Source: Burkholderiaceae bacterium
GTDB lineage: Bacteria; Pseudomonadota; Gammaproteobacteria; Burkholderiales; Burkholderiaceae_B
Assembly: GCA_004322135.1 (NCBI GenBank)
Contig: SCSG01000005.1
Location: 1-64,000, forward strand
DNA length: 64,000 bases
Direction: 5' to 3'
The position numbers were made by a program, and so were the translations under genes. Of this stretch, positions 7,127-16,675 are shown piece after piece (positions within the stretch are counted from its first letter, which is position 1; every line of letters begins with the position of its first letter). Under the pieces are notes generated by a model. The model did no database searches. It saw only the letters and a program-made list of their open reading frames with translations, and had not been told where the DNA came from.

Positions 7127-8116
7127 TTACTTCTTGGCGCGAACTGCCGCCACGTCCTTCGCTGTTATGGTTGGTCCATGGTTGCCCCAGGACGTGCGCT
7201 CATGGTCGATGATGTCGGCAATATCGGCATCGGACAGCTGGGGCCCGAATGCGGGCATTTGCGCCGCGTACGTGGTGCCGCTAATGGCCTTGCCATGCAA
7301 GCCGTGTAGTACCACGGTGATGTGCTCGGTGGGATCGGTGGCGTTTACGACGGCATTGCCCGCCAATGAGGGGAACACGCCCGGTACGCCCGCGCCCTGT
7401 GCGCCGTGGCAGGCTGCGCAGTTGGCGGCGAAAAGGTTAGAGCCATGGGCCGCATCGAATGCTACGGCCTGCCCCGCCGTTGCGGGCGCCGGGGCGCCGG
7501 GCGCCGGCGTTGCTGCCGCTACGGCGGGTGCCGCAGGCTCGGCGCCTTGGGCCTGTGAGTTGGGCAGCGGAGCCTGCTTGAGCGACATCAGGTAAGCAAT
7601 AAGCGCTTGGGCGTCGGGGCTTGGGACAACCACGCCGTGGGCCGGCGCGTAGGCCTTTGGCAGTGGCACAGCCTGCACGCCCTTGGGCGCCTTGTCCACG
7701 ACGTCGAATAGCCACGGGAATGATGGCATGACCGACTGCGGTACGACGGCGCGTGGGTCGTAAAGGTGGATGTACTGCCAGACGTCGCTGGGTTGACGCA
7801 TTCCGATATTGGTAAGGTCGGGGCCAGTGCGCTCAGATCCCAGCAGCTCTGGCGTACTGAATGCAAAGTCGCCTGGCGCTGAAGGACGTCCGAAGACTTT
7901 GTCGGCATCCAGCGGTCGAACCTGCTGGGTGTGGCAGTAAGCGCAGCCTTCGCTGATGTACACCTCGCGACCGTGCGCTTCGAGTTCAGTCAGTTGCTTC
8001 ACGCCCGGTCCGGGCGGCACGGCCGAAAGTTCTATGCCCGGCAGGATGGCCATCAGCACGGAAAGTACCGCATACATGAGTGTCGAGCCGCCGGCAATGG
8101 CAAGTAGTTTGTTCAT
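7127..8116 (-). CDS. ccoO: cbb3-type oxidase subunit II fused to a cytochrome c domain (CcoO-cyt c)
   Basis: This 329-residue membrane-anchored dihaem protein has an N-terminal helix (about 5-27). The CcoO domain contains haem motif CAYCH (58-62) and the Met ligand in SVMPSFPW (130). An Ala/Pro-rich linker (about 186-215) leads to a second class I cytochrome c domain with CAACH (233-237) and Met287 in QMPAF. Canonical cbb3 enzymes have monohaem CcoO and a separate dihaem CcoP; no CcoP is present here, so the fused domain probably receives electrons in its place. It lies 4 bp after ccoN and is probably cotranslated with it. Confidence 0.88.
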   Translation of the reverse strand: MNKLLAIAGGSTLMYAVLSVLMAILPGIELSAVPPGPGVKQLTELEAHGREVYISEGCAYCHTQQVRPLDADKVFGRPSAPGDFAFSTPELLGSERTGPDLTNIGMRQPSDVWQYIHLYDPRAVVPQSVMPSFPWLFDVVDKAPKGVQAVPLPKAYAPAHGVVVPSPDAQALIAYLMSLKQAPLPNSQAQGAEPAAPAVAAATPAPGAPAPATAGQAVAFDAAHGSNLFAANCAACHGAQGAGVPGVFPSLAGNAVVNATDPTEHITVVLHGLHGKAISGTTYAAQMPAFGPQLSDADIADIIDHERTSWGNHGPTITAKDVAAVRAKK

Positions 8117-8120
8117 TTGC

Positions 8121-9533
8121 TTAGGCTCCTACTACGACTGGGCTGGGTCGTTGTCCCACAATGGACGGACGTTTGTACGTCATGACCCATACGTTCCATG
8201 CAAATACCAAGTGGCTCAGGAACATGAGTGAGCCGCCGATCGAGCGCCATAGCCAGTATGGACCCATGTCGACCACAGACTGGATGAACGGCGCCTTATG
8301 AATCCAGTCCAGCCCTTGTATTGTGCCGCCAATGGAAAGTGCTGTCACATAGACCACCATGCCCACCGTAGCAAGCCAGAAGTGGATGCCCATGAGCAGG
8401 TTATTGGGTTCTTTGCCAGTGGCGCGAGGGAGCAACGCGTAAATGCCGCCCCAGATGGCGAACGTGACGAAGCCGTACATGGTCAGGTGGGAATGGCCAA
8501 CGGTGTAGTTGGTGAAGTGCCAGACTTCCTGCAATGAACGGAAGGCCTCGACAGTACCTTGGGTGGACCCAAGCAGGTAACCCAGCACACCGACCAGGAT
8601 GAACATGGCCGAAGTGCGGTTCAGGCGTTCCGGGCGTCCGCGCATGGTCAGCAGGTAGTTGGCGCTGCCGCCCCAGACGGGCACCAGCATGGCAACGCTG
8701 GCAACGATGGCCGTTGTTTGCAGCCACCATGGCAGAGGGCTGAACAGAAAATGATGCGCCCCCAGCAATGGGTAGAACGCAAGATTGGTCCAGAACGCGA
8801 AAATGCCCAGTGAATAGGAATAAATGGGCCGGTTCATGACCTTGGGCAGCGCGTAGTAGAACACGCCCAGCGACAGCGGCGTGAACCACATGCCGACGGC
8901 GTTGTGCATGTAGTAGCCCTGTACGGCGACCTGCCCGAGGCCGTATTGGTACCACGGTACCAGCGTGACTCCGACAATGATGATGGTCCAGAGCGTGCCG
9001 CCTATGGTGTACCAGTTGGAAAGGTAAATATCCTTGCCTTCACGCCGCGCGACGGTCACGATCATGTTCCATGCGGCGGTGACGAGGCCGGCGGCAAGTA
9101 TCACGCGGACCCACCAGGCCCATTCGCGATATTCTTGTGCGCCGTTGTTGTAGCCAAGTTCCAGCGCCACGGTGCCGATGATGGCGGCGATATTGAGCAG
9201 CGCCAGCGTTACCCAGGCAAGCTTCACGCTGTAAAGACGTACGCCCGAGCTTTTTGCCGCAATGTACAGGGCAAGGCCGATGAGCGCTGGACTGGCCCAT
9301 GCGTAGAACGTGTCGTTGGTGTGGATGGGGCGCAATCGCCCAAAGGCAAGAGAAGAGCTGGTAGCCAATTCAGGATAGACGAGCTTGAATGCAATGAGAA
9401 CGCCAACTGCTGTGGCGAACACCAGCCAGATTGTCGAGCATATGGTGTAAACGCTGAAAACGTGCGCGAGCTCGTCTTGCTCTTCGGCCGGTCGCACTGG
9501 CTGAGAAATAACAGAAACGGCTTCTGTAGCCAT
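8121..9533 (-). CDS. ccoN: cbb3-type cytochrome oxidase catalytic subunit I
   Basis: A 470-residue protein with about twelve transmembrane helices. All six haem/copper ligands are present: His71 (RPIHTN, low-spin haem), His210 (MHNAVG) and His260-His261 (AHHF) for CuB, and His347/His349 (VGHSHLTMYGF) for the haems. The helix after His210 carries the FYYALPK segment, where cbb3 enzymes have their cross-linked Tyr. The usual long N-terminal extension is short. ATG is chosen over the GTG two codons upstream because GGAAGGTG is well placed. It is first in the operon with ccoO-c, a CcoQ-like peptide and an Ig-like membrane protein, and should give high-affinity oxygen reduction. Confidence 0.9.
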   Translation of the reverse strand: MATEAVSVISQPVRPAEEQDELAHVFSVYTICSTIWLVFATAVGVLIAFKLVYPELATSSSLAFGRLRPIHTNDTFYAWASPALIGLALYIAAKSSGVRLYSVKLAWVTLALLNIAAIIGTVALELGYNNGAQEYREWAWWVRVILAAGLVTAAWNMIVTVARREGKDIYLSNWYTIGGTLWTIIIVGVTLVPWYQYGLGQVAVQGYYMHNAVGMWFTPLSLGVFYYALPKVMNRPIYSYSLGIFAFWTNLAFYPLLGAHHFLFSPLPWWLQTTAIVASVAMLVPVWGGSANYLLTMRGRPERLNRTSAMFILVGVLGYLLGSTQGTVEAFRSLQEVWHFTNYTVGHSHLTMYGFVTFAIWGGIYALLPRATGKEPNNLLMGIHFWLATVGMVVYVTALSIGGTIQGLDWIHKAPFIQSVVDMGPYWLWRSIGGSLMFLSHLVFAWNVWVMTYKRPSIVGQRPSPVVVGA

Positions 9534-9949
9534 AATCACCTTCCTGGGGTACCTGTGTCCCCTGTATCACTTGAATGATCGCGCCATTTACAACTGTGTT
9601 CCAACGTCGGCGGATGGGCAGGTTTAGATTGACGCCAGAAAGTTTTGACACGACAGCCTCTTTGCTGCGGCTAAGAGGCCTCTGTAAATATACTACTCTC
9701 CCTCCACTTGCCGCTAACTGAATGTCCACAGTTGCGATGTCTGTATTTGATCATTTGCTGAAACCTGAGCCACGCTGTGGTCGAACGGGCAAACAGGCCG
9801 GATGACGTTTCTTTTTACCCTTCGCAAGGCGGGGTGATCCAGGTTCCAGCGGGCAGTCGCAAGCGTCTGCGGGCCGTGATCGGAGTAATCTGTTGAAGTG
9901 TCGATTGAGGACGGATTTTTGATTCGGAATGTATTCCGGGGCGTTACGG
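9534..9949. other. Divergent intergenic region between ccoN and an MFS gene
   Basis: This region should carry the promoters of both genes. I looked for an FNR/Anr box (TTGAT-N4-ATCAA) upstream of ccoN, which oxygen control of a cbb3 oxidase would predict, and found no convincing match. A short inverted repeat (GCCTCTT / AAGAGGC, about 9656-9679) is present. No small gene was recognised. Confidence 0.4.
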
Positions 9950-11158
9950 ATGGCTGATGTTTCTGCAAGTTTTGTGAATGATCTAAAAAATTCAAGACGT
10001 CGTGAACACCTTGTGTGGCTGCTTGCGGCAATAGCTTTTCTTATTTTTTTCCAGGGTTATATGATCGCGCCGTTGATCCCGAGGCTGGCAACGGTGTTCG
10101 GAGTTTCGGTGCAGACGATGGGCCTGGCCGTGCCGGCCTATCTCATTGCCTACGGCGTGGGAACGTTGTTTTACGGGCCGGTGTCGGATCGCCGCGGTCG
10201 GCGTCCCGTCATCGTGGCAACGCTCGTCTTGTTCATTGTCCTGACGGCGCTGACCAGTTTGGCGAGTTCCTCCACGCAATTGACCCTGCTGCGTTTGGCA
10301 ACGGGGCTTGGGGCTGGGGGTATCGTGCCACTGGGCGTAATGATTGTCGGCGACCTCTTTCCCTATGCTGAGCGCGGCAGGCCAATTGGATGGCTGTTTG
10401 GCGCCATGGCAGGTGGGATGGCCGGAGGTTCGGTTGCAGGCGTCCTGCTGGAGCCGCTTGTCTCATGGCAAGGGCTGTTTTTCGGCGTGGCGGCGGTCAC
10501 GATCGTTGCCTTTGTTGGGCTGCTGCAATATGTGTCCTTGCTGGGCAATCGCCGTAGTGCGATCAGGAAGCCGCTGGGCGAGATAGTCGTGGGCTACTGG
10601 AGCCTGCTGGGCACGGTGCGCGGACGTCGGACGTACGGCTATGTATTCCTGAATGCGCTCTTTCATTCGGGCGTATTCACGTGGCTTGGCGTCTATTTTT
10701 CCCGGCGTTATGGGGTCGGTGAGATTGGCATCGGGCTGGCGTTGCTGGGCTATGGAATCCCCGGCTTTCTGTTTGGCCCGGCCATTGGTCGTCTGGCCGA
10801 TCGGCTTGGCCGCAGCCGTCTTATTCCCGCAGGGCTGATCCTGGCCGGAATCAGTGCTGCGGCACTGACGCTACCCATCCACATTGCCATGGCGCCGGTG
10901 CTGGTCACGTTGTTGTCGCTCGGGTACGACCTTACCCAGCCACTGCTGGCCGGAATTGTGACTGACCTTGGGCCGCAGCGTGGTCAGGCGGTGGGGCTTA
11001 TGGCGTTCATCTTGTTTGTCGGATTTGGGGTGGGCAGCCTGGTCTTTGGAGCCATGCTGCCGTTGGGCATTGAGGTGGATCTGGTTATTTTTGGGTGTGC
11101 TGCGGTTTTGCTGGGCCTTCTCGCGCTGGTTCTGTTTCGCGGCGAGACGCGTCGGTGA
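9950..11158 (+). CDS. MFS transporter (drug-efflux type)
   Basis: A 402-residue protein with twelve hydrophobic segments. The loop 2-3 signature GPVSDRRGRRPVI is typical of the DHA1 group, and its weaker repeat GRLADRLGRSRLI lies in the second half. The motif-C-like GLGAGGIVPLGVMIVGDLF in helix 5 indicates an antiporter. The substrate is unknown; members of this branch export drugs or small hydrophobic compounds. An in-frame ATG seven codons upstream is an alternative start. It is followed 64 bp later by a flavoprotein on the same strand, but no functional link is evident. Confidence 0.85.
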   Translation: MADVSASFVNDLKNSRRREHLVWLLAAIAFLIFFQGYMIAPLIPRLATVFGVSVQTMGLAVPAYLIAYGVGTLFYGPVSDRRGRRPVIVATLVLFIVLTALTSLASSSTQLTLLRLATGLGAGGIVPLGVMIVGDLFPYAERGRPIGWLFGAMAGGMAGGSVAGVLLEPLVSWQGLFFGVAAVTIVAFVGLLQYVSLLGNRRSAIRKPLGEIVVGYWSLLGTVRGRRTYGYVFLNALFHSGVFTWLGVYFSRRYGVGEIGIGLALLGYGIPGFLFGPAIGRLADRLGRSRLIPAGLILAGISAAALTLPIHIAMAPVLVTLLSLGYDLTQPLLAGIVTDLGPQRGQAVGLMAFILFVGFGVGSLVFGAMLPLGIEVDLVIFGCAAVLLGLLALVLFRGETRR

Positions 11159-11222
11159 CGCGTGCTTGTGACACGCCGCGCATGATGGCATTATCTGCAC
11201 TCGAACTGGAGGAGATACGACC

Positions 11223-12791
11223 GTGGCATACGATGCGATAGTCATAGGGGCGGGGCACAACGGTTTGGCGGCGGCGGTGCACCTGTCGGCCAGGGGCTGG
11301 AAGGTGGCTGTGGTTGAGGCCCGGGCAGAACCTGGTGGTGCTGTGAAGACCCAGGAGCTCACGCTACCTGGGTTCAAGCACGATTGGGGCGCCATGAACC
11401 TGTCCATGTTCGCTGGTTCGGCATTCCATGCCCGATACAAGAAGGAACTCGCGGATCAGGGGCTGGGGTTTCTGCCCGCACCGCATTGTTTTGCCAGTGT
11501 GTTTCGCGACGGAGGCCATCTTGGTGTTGGGGTGAACGTCGAGCAGACCGTCGCGGGCATACGAAAGTTGTCCGGCCACGATGCCGATGCCTGGCTTGGG
11601 ATGCTGGCCGATTTCAAGGAAACTGCGCCGCACATCTTTGGGATTCTGGGGGCTCCTATGCCTTCCTGGCGGACGGCCGGGGCGCTGTGGCGCGCCTGGC
11701 GTCAGTTGGGTAGGGCGGGTGTGTATCGCCTGGTGCGTCTCATGGTTTCGTCGCCACGCGATTTTCTTACTGCCAATTTTGAAAATGACAAGGTCAGGGC
11801 GTTGATGGCGACGTGGGGAATGCATGTGGACTTTGCCCCCGATGCGGCGGGCGGAGCGCTGTTCCCCTACCTGGAGTCCATGGGCAATCAGGCGTTTGGC
11901 ATGGTTATCGGACAGGGTGGTGCCAACACTATTATCAACGCCATGGTTGGCCTTCTCAAGGCCAACGGCGGCGAGCTTTTGCTGGATTCGCCGGTCAAGG
12001 CCATTGGCATCGGCAATGGGGCTGCGACGGGGGTGTCTTTGGCCGACGGCCGTACCCTCACCGCACGGCGTGCGGTGATTGCCAACGTACATCCGGCGCT
12101 GGTGTTTGGCGGGTTGGTGCCTGCGGGCAAGGCGCCGCGTGCGTTCGAGTCCAAAGTGCAGGCGTTCCGCCCTGGTCTGGGCACTATGATGATTCATCTG
12201 GCGTTAAGCAGTCTGCCAGACTGGAGTGCGTCCGCCGAGCTTGGCCAGTACGCGTACATTCATATTGCTCCCGATCTTGCAATGATGTCGCGTGTATATG
12301 CTGAGGCGGCCGACGGCCTGCTGCCTGCCGAGCCAGTGCTTATCGTTGGTCAGCCTACGGCAATTGACCCATCGCGCGCACCTGACGGGCGGCACATATT
12401 GTGGGTGCAGGTGCGCCTTCTGCCAGCACAGATCAGCGGCGATACGCTGGGCCGCATTGGCGCCAAAGACTGGGATGGTGCCCGTGAGGCGTACGCTGAC
12501 CGCGTGCTGGATATTATCGAGGGTTACGCGCCCGGCCTGCGGCAAAAAATTCTGGCACGGCGTGTGTTTTCGCCTCTGGACCTTGAACGTGAAGATCCAA
12601 ACCTCGTAGGGGGTGACAGCATTTCGGGCAGTCATCACCTGGACCAGAATTTCATTTTCAGACCCGTCGCAGGCTATTCGCGCTATCGCACCCCGGTCAA
12701 ATCCCTGTATCTGTGTGGGGCGTCGACCTGGCCCGGAGCTGGCACAGGTGCGGGTTCGGGCTTCATGCTGGCCAGCATGCTGGCGAAATAG
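11223..12791 (+). CDS. FAD-dependent oxidoreductase, phytoene desaturase/PYROXD2-like
   Basis: A 522-residue flavoprotein. The N-terminal dinucleotide fold DAIVIGAGHNGLAAAVHLSARG is followed by the Glu ending the second strand (VVEAR) and the GGA turn, as in phytoene desaturase and PYROXD2 relatives. A C-terminal FAD motif is seen in SLYLCGASTWPGAGTGAGSG. Start is GTG, preceded by GGAGGAG. No carotenoid genes are nearby, so carotenoid synthesis is not supported; the substrate is unknown. The closest general description is a PYROXD2-type amine oxidoreductase. Confidence 0.85.
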   Translation: MAYDAIVIGAGHNGLAAAVHLSARGWKVAVVEARAEPGGAVKTQELTLPGFKHDWGAMNLSMFAGSAFHARYKKELADQGLGFLPAPHCFASVFRDGGHLGVGVNVEQTVAGIRKLSGHDADAWLGMLADFKETAPHIFGILGAPMPSWRTAGALWRAWRQLGRAGVYRLVRLMVSSPRDFLTANFENDKVRALMATWGMHVDFAPDAAGGALFPYLESMGNQAFGMVIGQGGANTIINAMVGLLKANGGELLLDSPVKAIGIGNGAATGVSLADGRTLTARRAVIANVHPALVFGGLVPAGKAPRAFESKVQAFRPGLGTMMIHLALSSLPDWSASAELGQYAYIHIAPDLAMMSRVYAEAADGLLPAEPVLIVGQPTAIDPSRAPDGRHILWVQVRLLPAQISGDTLGRIGAKDWDGAREAYADRVLDIIEGYAPGLRQKILARRVFSPLDLEREDPNLVGGDSISGSHHLDQNFIFRPVAGYSRYRTPVKSLYLCGASTWPGAGTGAGSGFMLASMLAK

Positions 12792-12884
12792 GCTCGGAGT
12801 GAAATCCGGTGAATGGTGGTACTAGTGGCGGCTCACTGTGGTCTGCTGAGCTAAACTGTATTTTTTCCGTGCGGGGCCGTATTG

Positions 12885-13088
12885 GTGACTGACGAAGAAC
12901 GTTTCATAGACCTTGAAATCAAGCTGACGCGCCAGGAGGACTTGACCCAGGAATTGAGTCTGGCGGTCTACCGGCAGCAGAAGCAGCTTGATGACCTACA
13001 GACCCTGTGCAAGCTTATGGCAAGGCGTCTGGGCGAGGCGCCGGGTGGTGGCGACCCGTACACACACGAAAAACCACCGCATTATTGA
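12885..13088 (+). CDS. slyX: SlyX family protein
   Basis: A 67-residue, strongly helical protein. The heptad-like region RFIDLEIKLTRQEDLTQELS and onward to about residue 47 is typical of SlyX, and the tail ends in PPHY as in many SlyX proteins. The role of SlyX is not established; it is a small coiled-coil protein common in proteobacteria. GTG is taken as start, with TTG one codon upstream as the alternative. Confidence 0.8.
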   Translation: MTDEERFIDLEIKLTRQEDLTQELSLAVYRQQKQLDDLQTLCKLMARRLGEAPGGGDPYTHEKPPHY

Positions 13089-13260
13089 TGCCCGGCAAAG
13101 CGTTGTTATACCGCATGGCATCCGGATCGCTGGTGTCTGGATGTCTGGAGTCTGGGTGTCGGTGCCGGGGTAGGCGAAACGGGGCAGAACATGAGGCGGG
13201 TTATGCGTTGTTGCACAGAATATCGGGCCGCTGAAAGTGACTGAGAAAAGGGGAAGAGCC

Positions 13261-14136
13261 ATGCGCAGTGACGAGCTGACGGACGAGCAGCTTGGGGCCA
13301 TGCGCGCCAGGCTTACGGCCAGTGTGCCGTATCGGATTGCCTTCGAAGATGAAGCCTTCATGACGAGTGCGGCGTTGCGCCCCGTGCGGCTGCAGCTCGA
13401 GTTGCTCAAGCCTGAGCACTATCTGCATCATTACCGAGTGGATTCCACTGTTGTGCTGTTTGGCAGCGCGCGCATGGTTTCGCGCGCCGTGGCGCTGAAG
13501 GAACTGGAGCGCGCCGAACAGCGGGCGCGCACGCAGCCCGAGGATGAACAGATGGCACAAGAGTTGAGGAGGGCACGCAAGCGTATTGAGTACTCGCGCT
13601 ATTACGAAGAGGCCAGGCGTTTTTCCTCCTTGATCTCGCAGCGCTTTCAGCGCGACAGCCCTTGCCATTTCGTTGTCGTGACGGGCGGGGGGCCCGGCAT
13701 CATGGAGGCGGGCAACCGCGGGGCCTATGACGTAGGTGCGATGAGCGTTGGTCTCAACATTACGTTGCAGCGCGAGCAGGAACCCAATCCCTATATCAGC
13801 CCCGAATTGTGTTTTCACTTTCATTATTTCGCGTTGCGCAAAATGCATTTCATGATGCGCGCACGTGCTCTGGTGGCGTTTCCCGGAGGCTTCGGTACCC
13901 TGGACGAGCTGTACGAAGCGCTGACGTTGACACAGACTCAAAAAGTGGACCCGATGCCGATCGTGCTGGTCGGAAAAGAGTTCTGGTCAAAAGCAATAAA
14001 TATCGATTTCCTGATAGAAGAAGGCATGATCAGCGCCAGGGACAAAGATTTGATGACAATTGTCGAAACGGCGGAAGAAATCGTGGAAATTCTCGAACGG
14101 TTTTATCCGAACGACAGTGAGGGCCGCTGTTCATAG
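13261..14136 (+). CDS. LOG family protein (cytokinin riboside monophosphate phosphoribohydrolase-like)
   Basis: A 291-residue protein with the two LOG signatures: GGGPGIMEAGNRGA, which binds the phosphate, and PGGFGTLDELYE, which carries the catalytic Glu. LOG enzymes cleave nucleoside 5'-monophosphates to base plus ribose 5-phosphate. It has an N-terminal helical extension of about 70 residues and an internal charged insert (about 80-110), as in the longer bacterial TIGR00730 branch. ATG was preferred over a GTG eight codons upstream because AGGGGAAGAG precedes it. An MFS gene follows 27 bp later and could be cotranscribed. Confidence 0.88.
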   Translation: MRSDELTDEQLGAMRARLTASVPYRIAFEDEAFMTSAALRPVRLQLELLKPEHYLHHYRVDSTVVLFGSARMVSRAVALKELERAEQRARTQPEDEQMAQELRRARKRIEYSRYYEEARRFSSLISQRFQRDSPCHFVVVTGGGPGIMEAGNRGAYDVGAMSVGLNITLQREQEPNPYISPELCFHFHYFALRKMHFMMRARALVAFPGGFGTLDELYEALTLTQTQKVDPMPIVLVGKEFWSKAINIDFLIEEGMISARDKDLMTIVETAEEIVEILERFYPNDSEGRCS

Positions 14137-14163
14137 CAGCCAGCAGATAGATCGGGTTAATTT

Positions 14164-15600
14164 ATGCAAGATACCAAAGCGGCGTCCTGGGGCGAACTGC
14201 TATCGGGGCGCAATGGGTTGCGTTCGATCGCTCTGGCGGGCGGCGTTGCCCTTCATGCGGTCAATGTCTACATCGCCACGACCATACTGCCGTCAGTCGT
14301 CGAGGATATTGGCGGACTGGAGTATTACGCCTGGAACACGACTCTCTTCGTGGTCGCGTCCATCCTTGGCTCGGCGCTGTCGCCCAAGGCTACGTACAAA
14401 TTTGGCCCCAGACGGGCATTCCTGGTGGCCATTTTCCTGTTTGCGCTAGGCACCGCGGCGTGCGCGGCAGCGCCCACCATGGGCTGGATGCTGGTCGGGC
14501 GGACGGGGCAGGGGTTTGGCGGTGGATTGTTGCTGGGCCTTAGTTATTCGGCCATCTGCCTTGTATTTGAAGAAAGGTTGTGGCCACTGGCCACGGGTCT
14601 GACATCCAGCATGTGGGGCGTGGCGACCTTGGCAGGGCCGGCCATTGGCGGGATTTTTGCCGAGACTGGCCATTGGCGCTGGGCGTTCTGGGCTGTTTTG
14701 CCGGCTTGTGCAGGCTTGTTCTGGCTGATAACAACGCAGATAGCCGTCAAGCCGTCTCAGCCTCGCGTTGCGGTGAAGGTTCCGATGATCCAGATCGCGC
14801 TGCTTGTGGTGTCGGTGCTGGTCATGTCGGTGGCCAGCCTGTCGTACAGTGTGTTCTGGAACGGGTTGGGGATAGCGTTGGGGCTGCTCATCGGACTGGG
14901 AGTGGCTCGGGCTGATAAGGCCGCGTCGGTGCGTCTTATGCCAACCGGTGGGTACGCGTTAAAGGGTGGCATGGGAAGCCTGTATATCTGCGTCTGTCTG
15001 TTGAGCATTGGTATTACCGTTGAAGTCTTTGTCCCTTATTTTCTGCAGACCATTCATGGCTACGCGCCCCTGATTGCCGGCTATATGACGGCGTTGATGT
15101 CGTTGGGGTGGACGCTGGGCTCGCTCGCCAGTTCAAGCCGTGGCCACGTGGCCGCGCACTGGCTGCTGCGAGCCGGACCATGGGTATCGGCAGTGGCACT
15201 TGCAATACTCGCAGTGTTGGTGCCACTGTCCGGTTTGAATATCAACGGTGATGCCGTCTGGTGGCTGTCGTTGCCGCTGCTGGGTGTGGGTGTCGGAATA
15301 GGCATATGCTGGCCTCATTTGTTGACGCGGATATTCAAGGCATCACCGGCCGGCGAACAAAACCTCGCATCGTCGGCGATCATCACGGTCCAGCTCTATG
15401 CCATGGCGCTGGGTGCCACGCTGGGCGGCATGGTGGCCAATGCCGCCGGCTTTACCGAGCCTGGCGGGCTGCAGGGTGCACGGGCCGCCGCATTGGCCCT
15501 GTTTGTTGTGTTTGCGTTTTTCCCGGCCGTGGCGGCGCTGTTCATGAACAGCATCACGCGTTCGGGGAAGGTGACCACGCAGCAATCAGCACCCGTATAG
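14164..15600 (+). CDS. MFS transporter (14-TM DHA2-like)
   Basis: A 478-residue membrane protein with thirteen to fourteen hydrophobic segments. It contains a modified loop 2-3 motif (SPKATYKFGPRRAFL) and the antiporter motif C region GRTGQGFGGGLLLGLSYSAI in helix 5. The length and helix count fit the DHA2 (EmrB/QacA-like) drug:proton antiporters. No membrane-fusion partner is adjacent. The substrate cannot be predicted from sequence. Confidence 0.85.
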   Translation: MQDTKAASWGELLSGRNGLRSIALAGGVALHAVNVYIATTILPSVVEDIGGLEYYAWNTTLFVVASILGSALSPKATYKFGPRRAFLVAIFLFALGTAACAAAPTMGWMLVGRTGQGFGGGLLLGLSYSAICLVFEERLWPLATGLTSSMWGVATLAGPAIGGIFAETGHWRWAFWAVLPACAGLFWLITTQIAVKPSQPRVAVKVPMIQIALLVVSVLVMSVASLSYSVFWNGLGIALGLLIGLGVARADKAASVRLMPTGGYALKGGMGSLYICVCLLSIGITVEVFVPYFLQTIHGYAPLIAGYMTALMSLGWTLGSLASSSRGHVAAHWLLRAGPWVSAVALAILAVLVPLSGLNINGDAVWWLSLPLLGVGVGIGICWPHLLTRIFKASPAGEQNLASSAIITVQLYAMALGATLGGMVANAAGFTEPGGLQGARAAALALFVVFAFFPAVAALFMNSITRSGKVTTQQSAPV

Positions 15601-15662
15601 CAGTGGGGCGCCACGCCGGTGCTGCGGGCCGCTCGTGACAGGCCGTCCTGGGTGGACGGGCG

Positions 15663-16508
15663 TCAAACGGCCTTGGGCAGGCGGAAGCGCTCGGGGTCGG
15701 GGCCGTGGCGGGCGTTGGGATCGTGCAGGGCGCCGATAGCGGCCATGTCGTCATCATCGAGCGTGAAATCGTAGATGGCGAAATTTTCTTTGATACGGCT
15801 GGGAGTGACAGACTTCGGGATCACCATGTTTCCCAGTTGCGTGTGCCAGCGCACGATTACCTGTGCCACGGTGCGCCCGTGTTTGTGTGCGATGGCCGTG
15901 AGGGTGGGATCGTCCCAGAGCAGGCCGTTGCCCAGCGGGCTCCAAGATTCGGTGATGATGCCCTTTTCCGCGTGGTATTCACGCAGTTCCGGCTGCTGGA
16001 ACCGCGGGTTGAGTTCTATCTGGTTGAGCACGGGCAGCACGCCGGTCTGGTCAAGCAGATTCTGCAAATGTGAGATGTTGAAGTTGCATACGCCTATCGA
16101 TTTGACGCGTCCTTCGCTTCGCAGCCGTATCAGCGCTTTCCAGGTCTGCACGTACAAGCCTATTTTGGGTGCGGGCCAGTGGATCAGGTACATGTCCAGA
16201 TAGTCCAGCCCGAGCTTTTGCATGCTTTCGTCGAATGCCGCCAGAGTTTCGTCGTATCCGTGACGGTCGTTCCATACTTTGGTGGCGATGAAGAGCTCGC
16301 TGCGGTCGATGCCGCAGTGCCTGATACCATCGCCCACACCGGTTTCGTTGCCGTATATGGCGGCAGTATCGATAAGGCGGTAGCCGACTTCCACGGCAGT
16401 CTTGATGGTGGCGGCAACGATATCGTTGTCGATTTGCCAGACGCCAAAGCCCAGCTGCGGTACGCTATTGCCGTCGTGAAATGTAATAGGATGCTGAATA
16501 TTGGCCAT
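15663..16508 (-). CDS. Aldo/keto reductase
   Basis: A 281-residue NADPH-dependent carbonyl reductase of the AKR5-like group. The catalytic tetrad is visible: Asp in LIDTAAIYGNE, Tyr in the same segment, Lys in LFIATKVW and His in MYLIHWP. The cofactor phosphate-binding region is VIPKSVTPSRIKENF near residue 230. The start ATG is preceded by GGAGAG. Relatives reduce 2,5-diketogluconate or methylglyoxal. The gene is convergent with the MFS gene to its left and divergent from panB. Confidence 0.9.
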   Translation of the reverse strand: MANIQHPITFHDGNSVPQLGFGVWQIDNDIVAATIKTAVEVGYRLIDTAAIYGNETGVGDGIRHCGIDRSELFIATKVWNDRHGYDETLAAFDESMQKLGLDYLDMYLIHWPAPKIGLYVQTWKALIRLRSEGRVKSIGVCNFNISHLQNLLDQTGVLPVLNQIELNPRFQQPELREYHAEKGIITESWSPLGNGLLWDDPTLTAIAHKHGRTVAQVIVRWHTQLGNMVIPKSVTPSRIKENFAIYDFTLDDDDMAAIGALHDPNARHGPDPERFRLPKAV

Positions 16509-16675
16509 GGTGCTCTCCAAAATCCCCGAGAAGGGTATGCTGATTGTTGTGCAACCCCCGTGGCTTGTGTTATTGAATTGACTGGTTTGATTATACGTAT
16601 GTTGTGATAAGCCTTCGTACCGCCGTGGTTGACGCGGGGTGGTGGCCCGAGGGGCGACGATTTCAGGAGAAGAAA

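Noticed and set aside
11364-12197. 277-codon antisense frame inside the PYROXD2-like gene
   Set aside because: The sense frame has a clear FAD-binding fold; the antisense frame has biased composition and no start signal.
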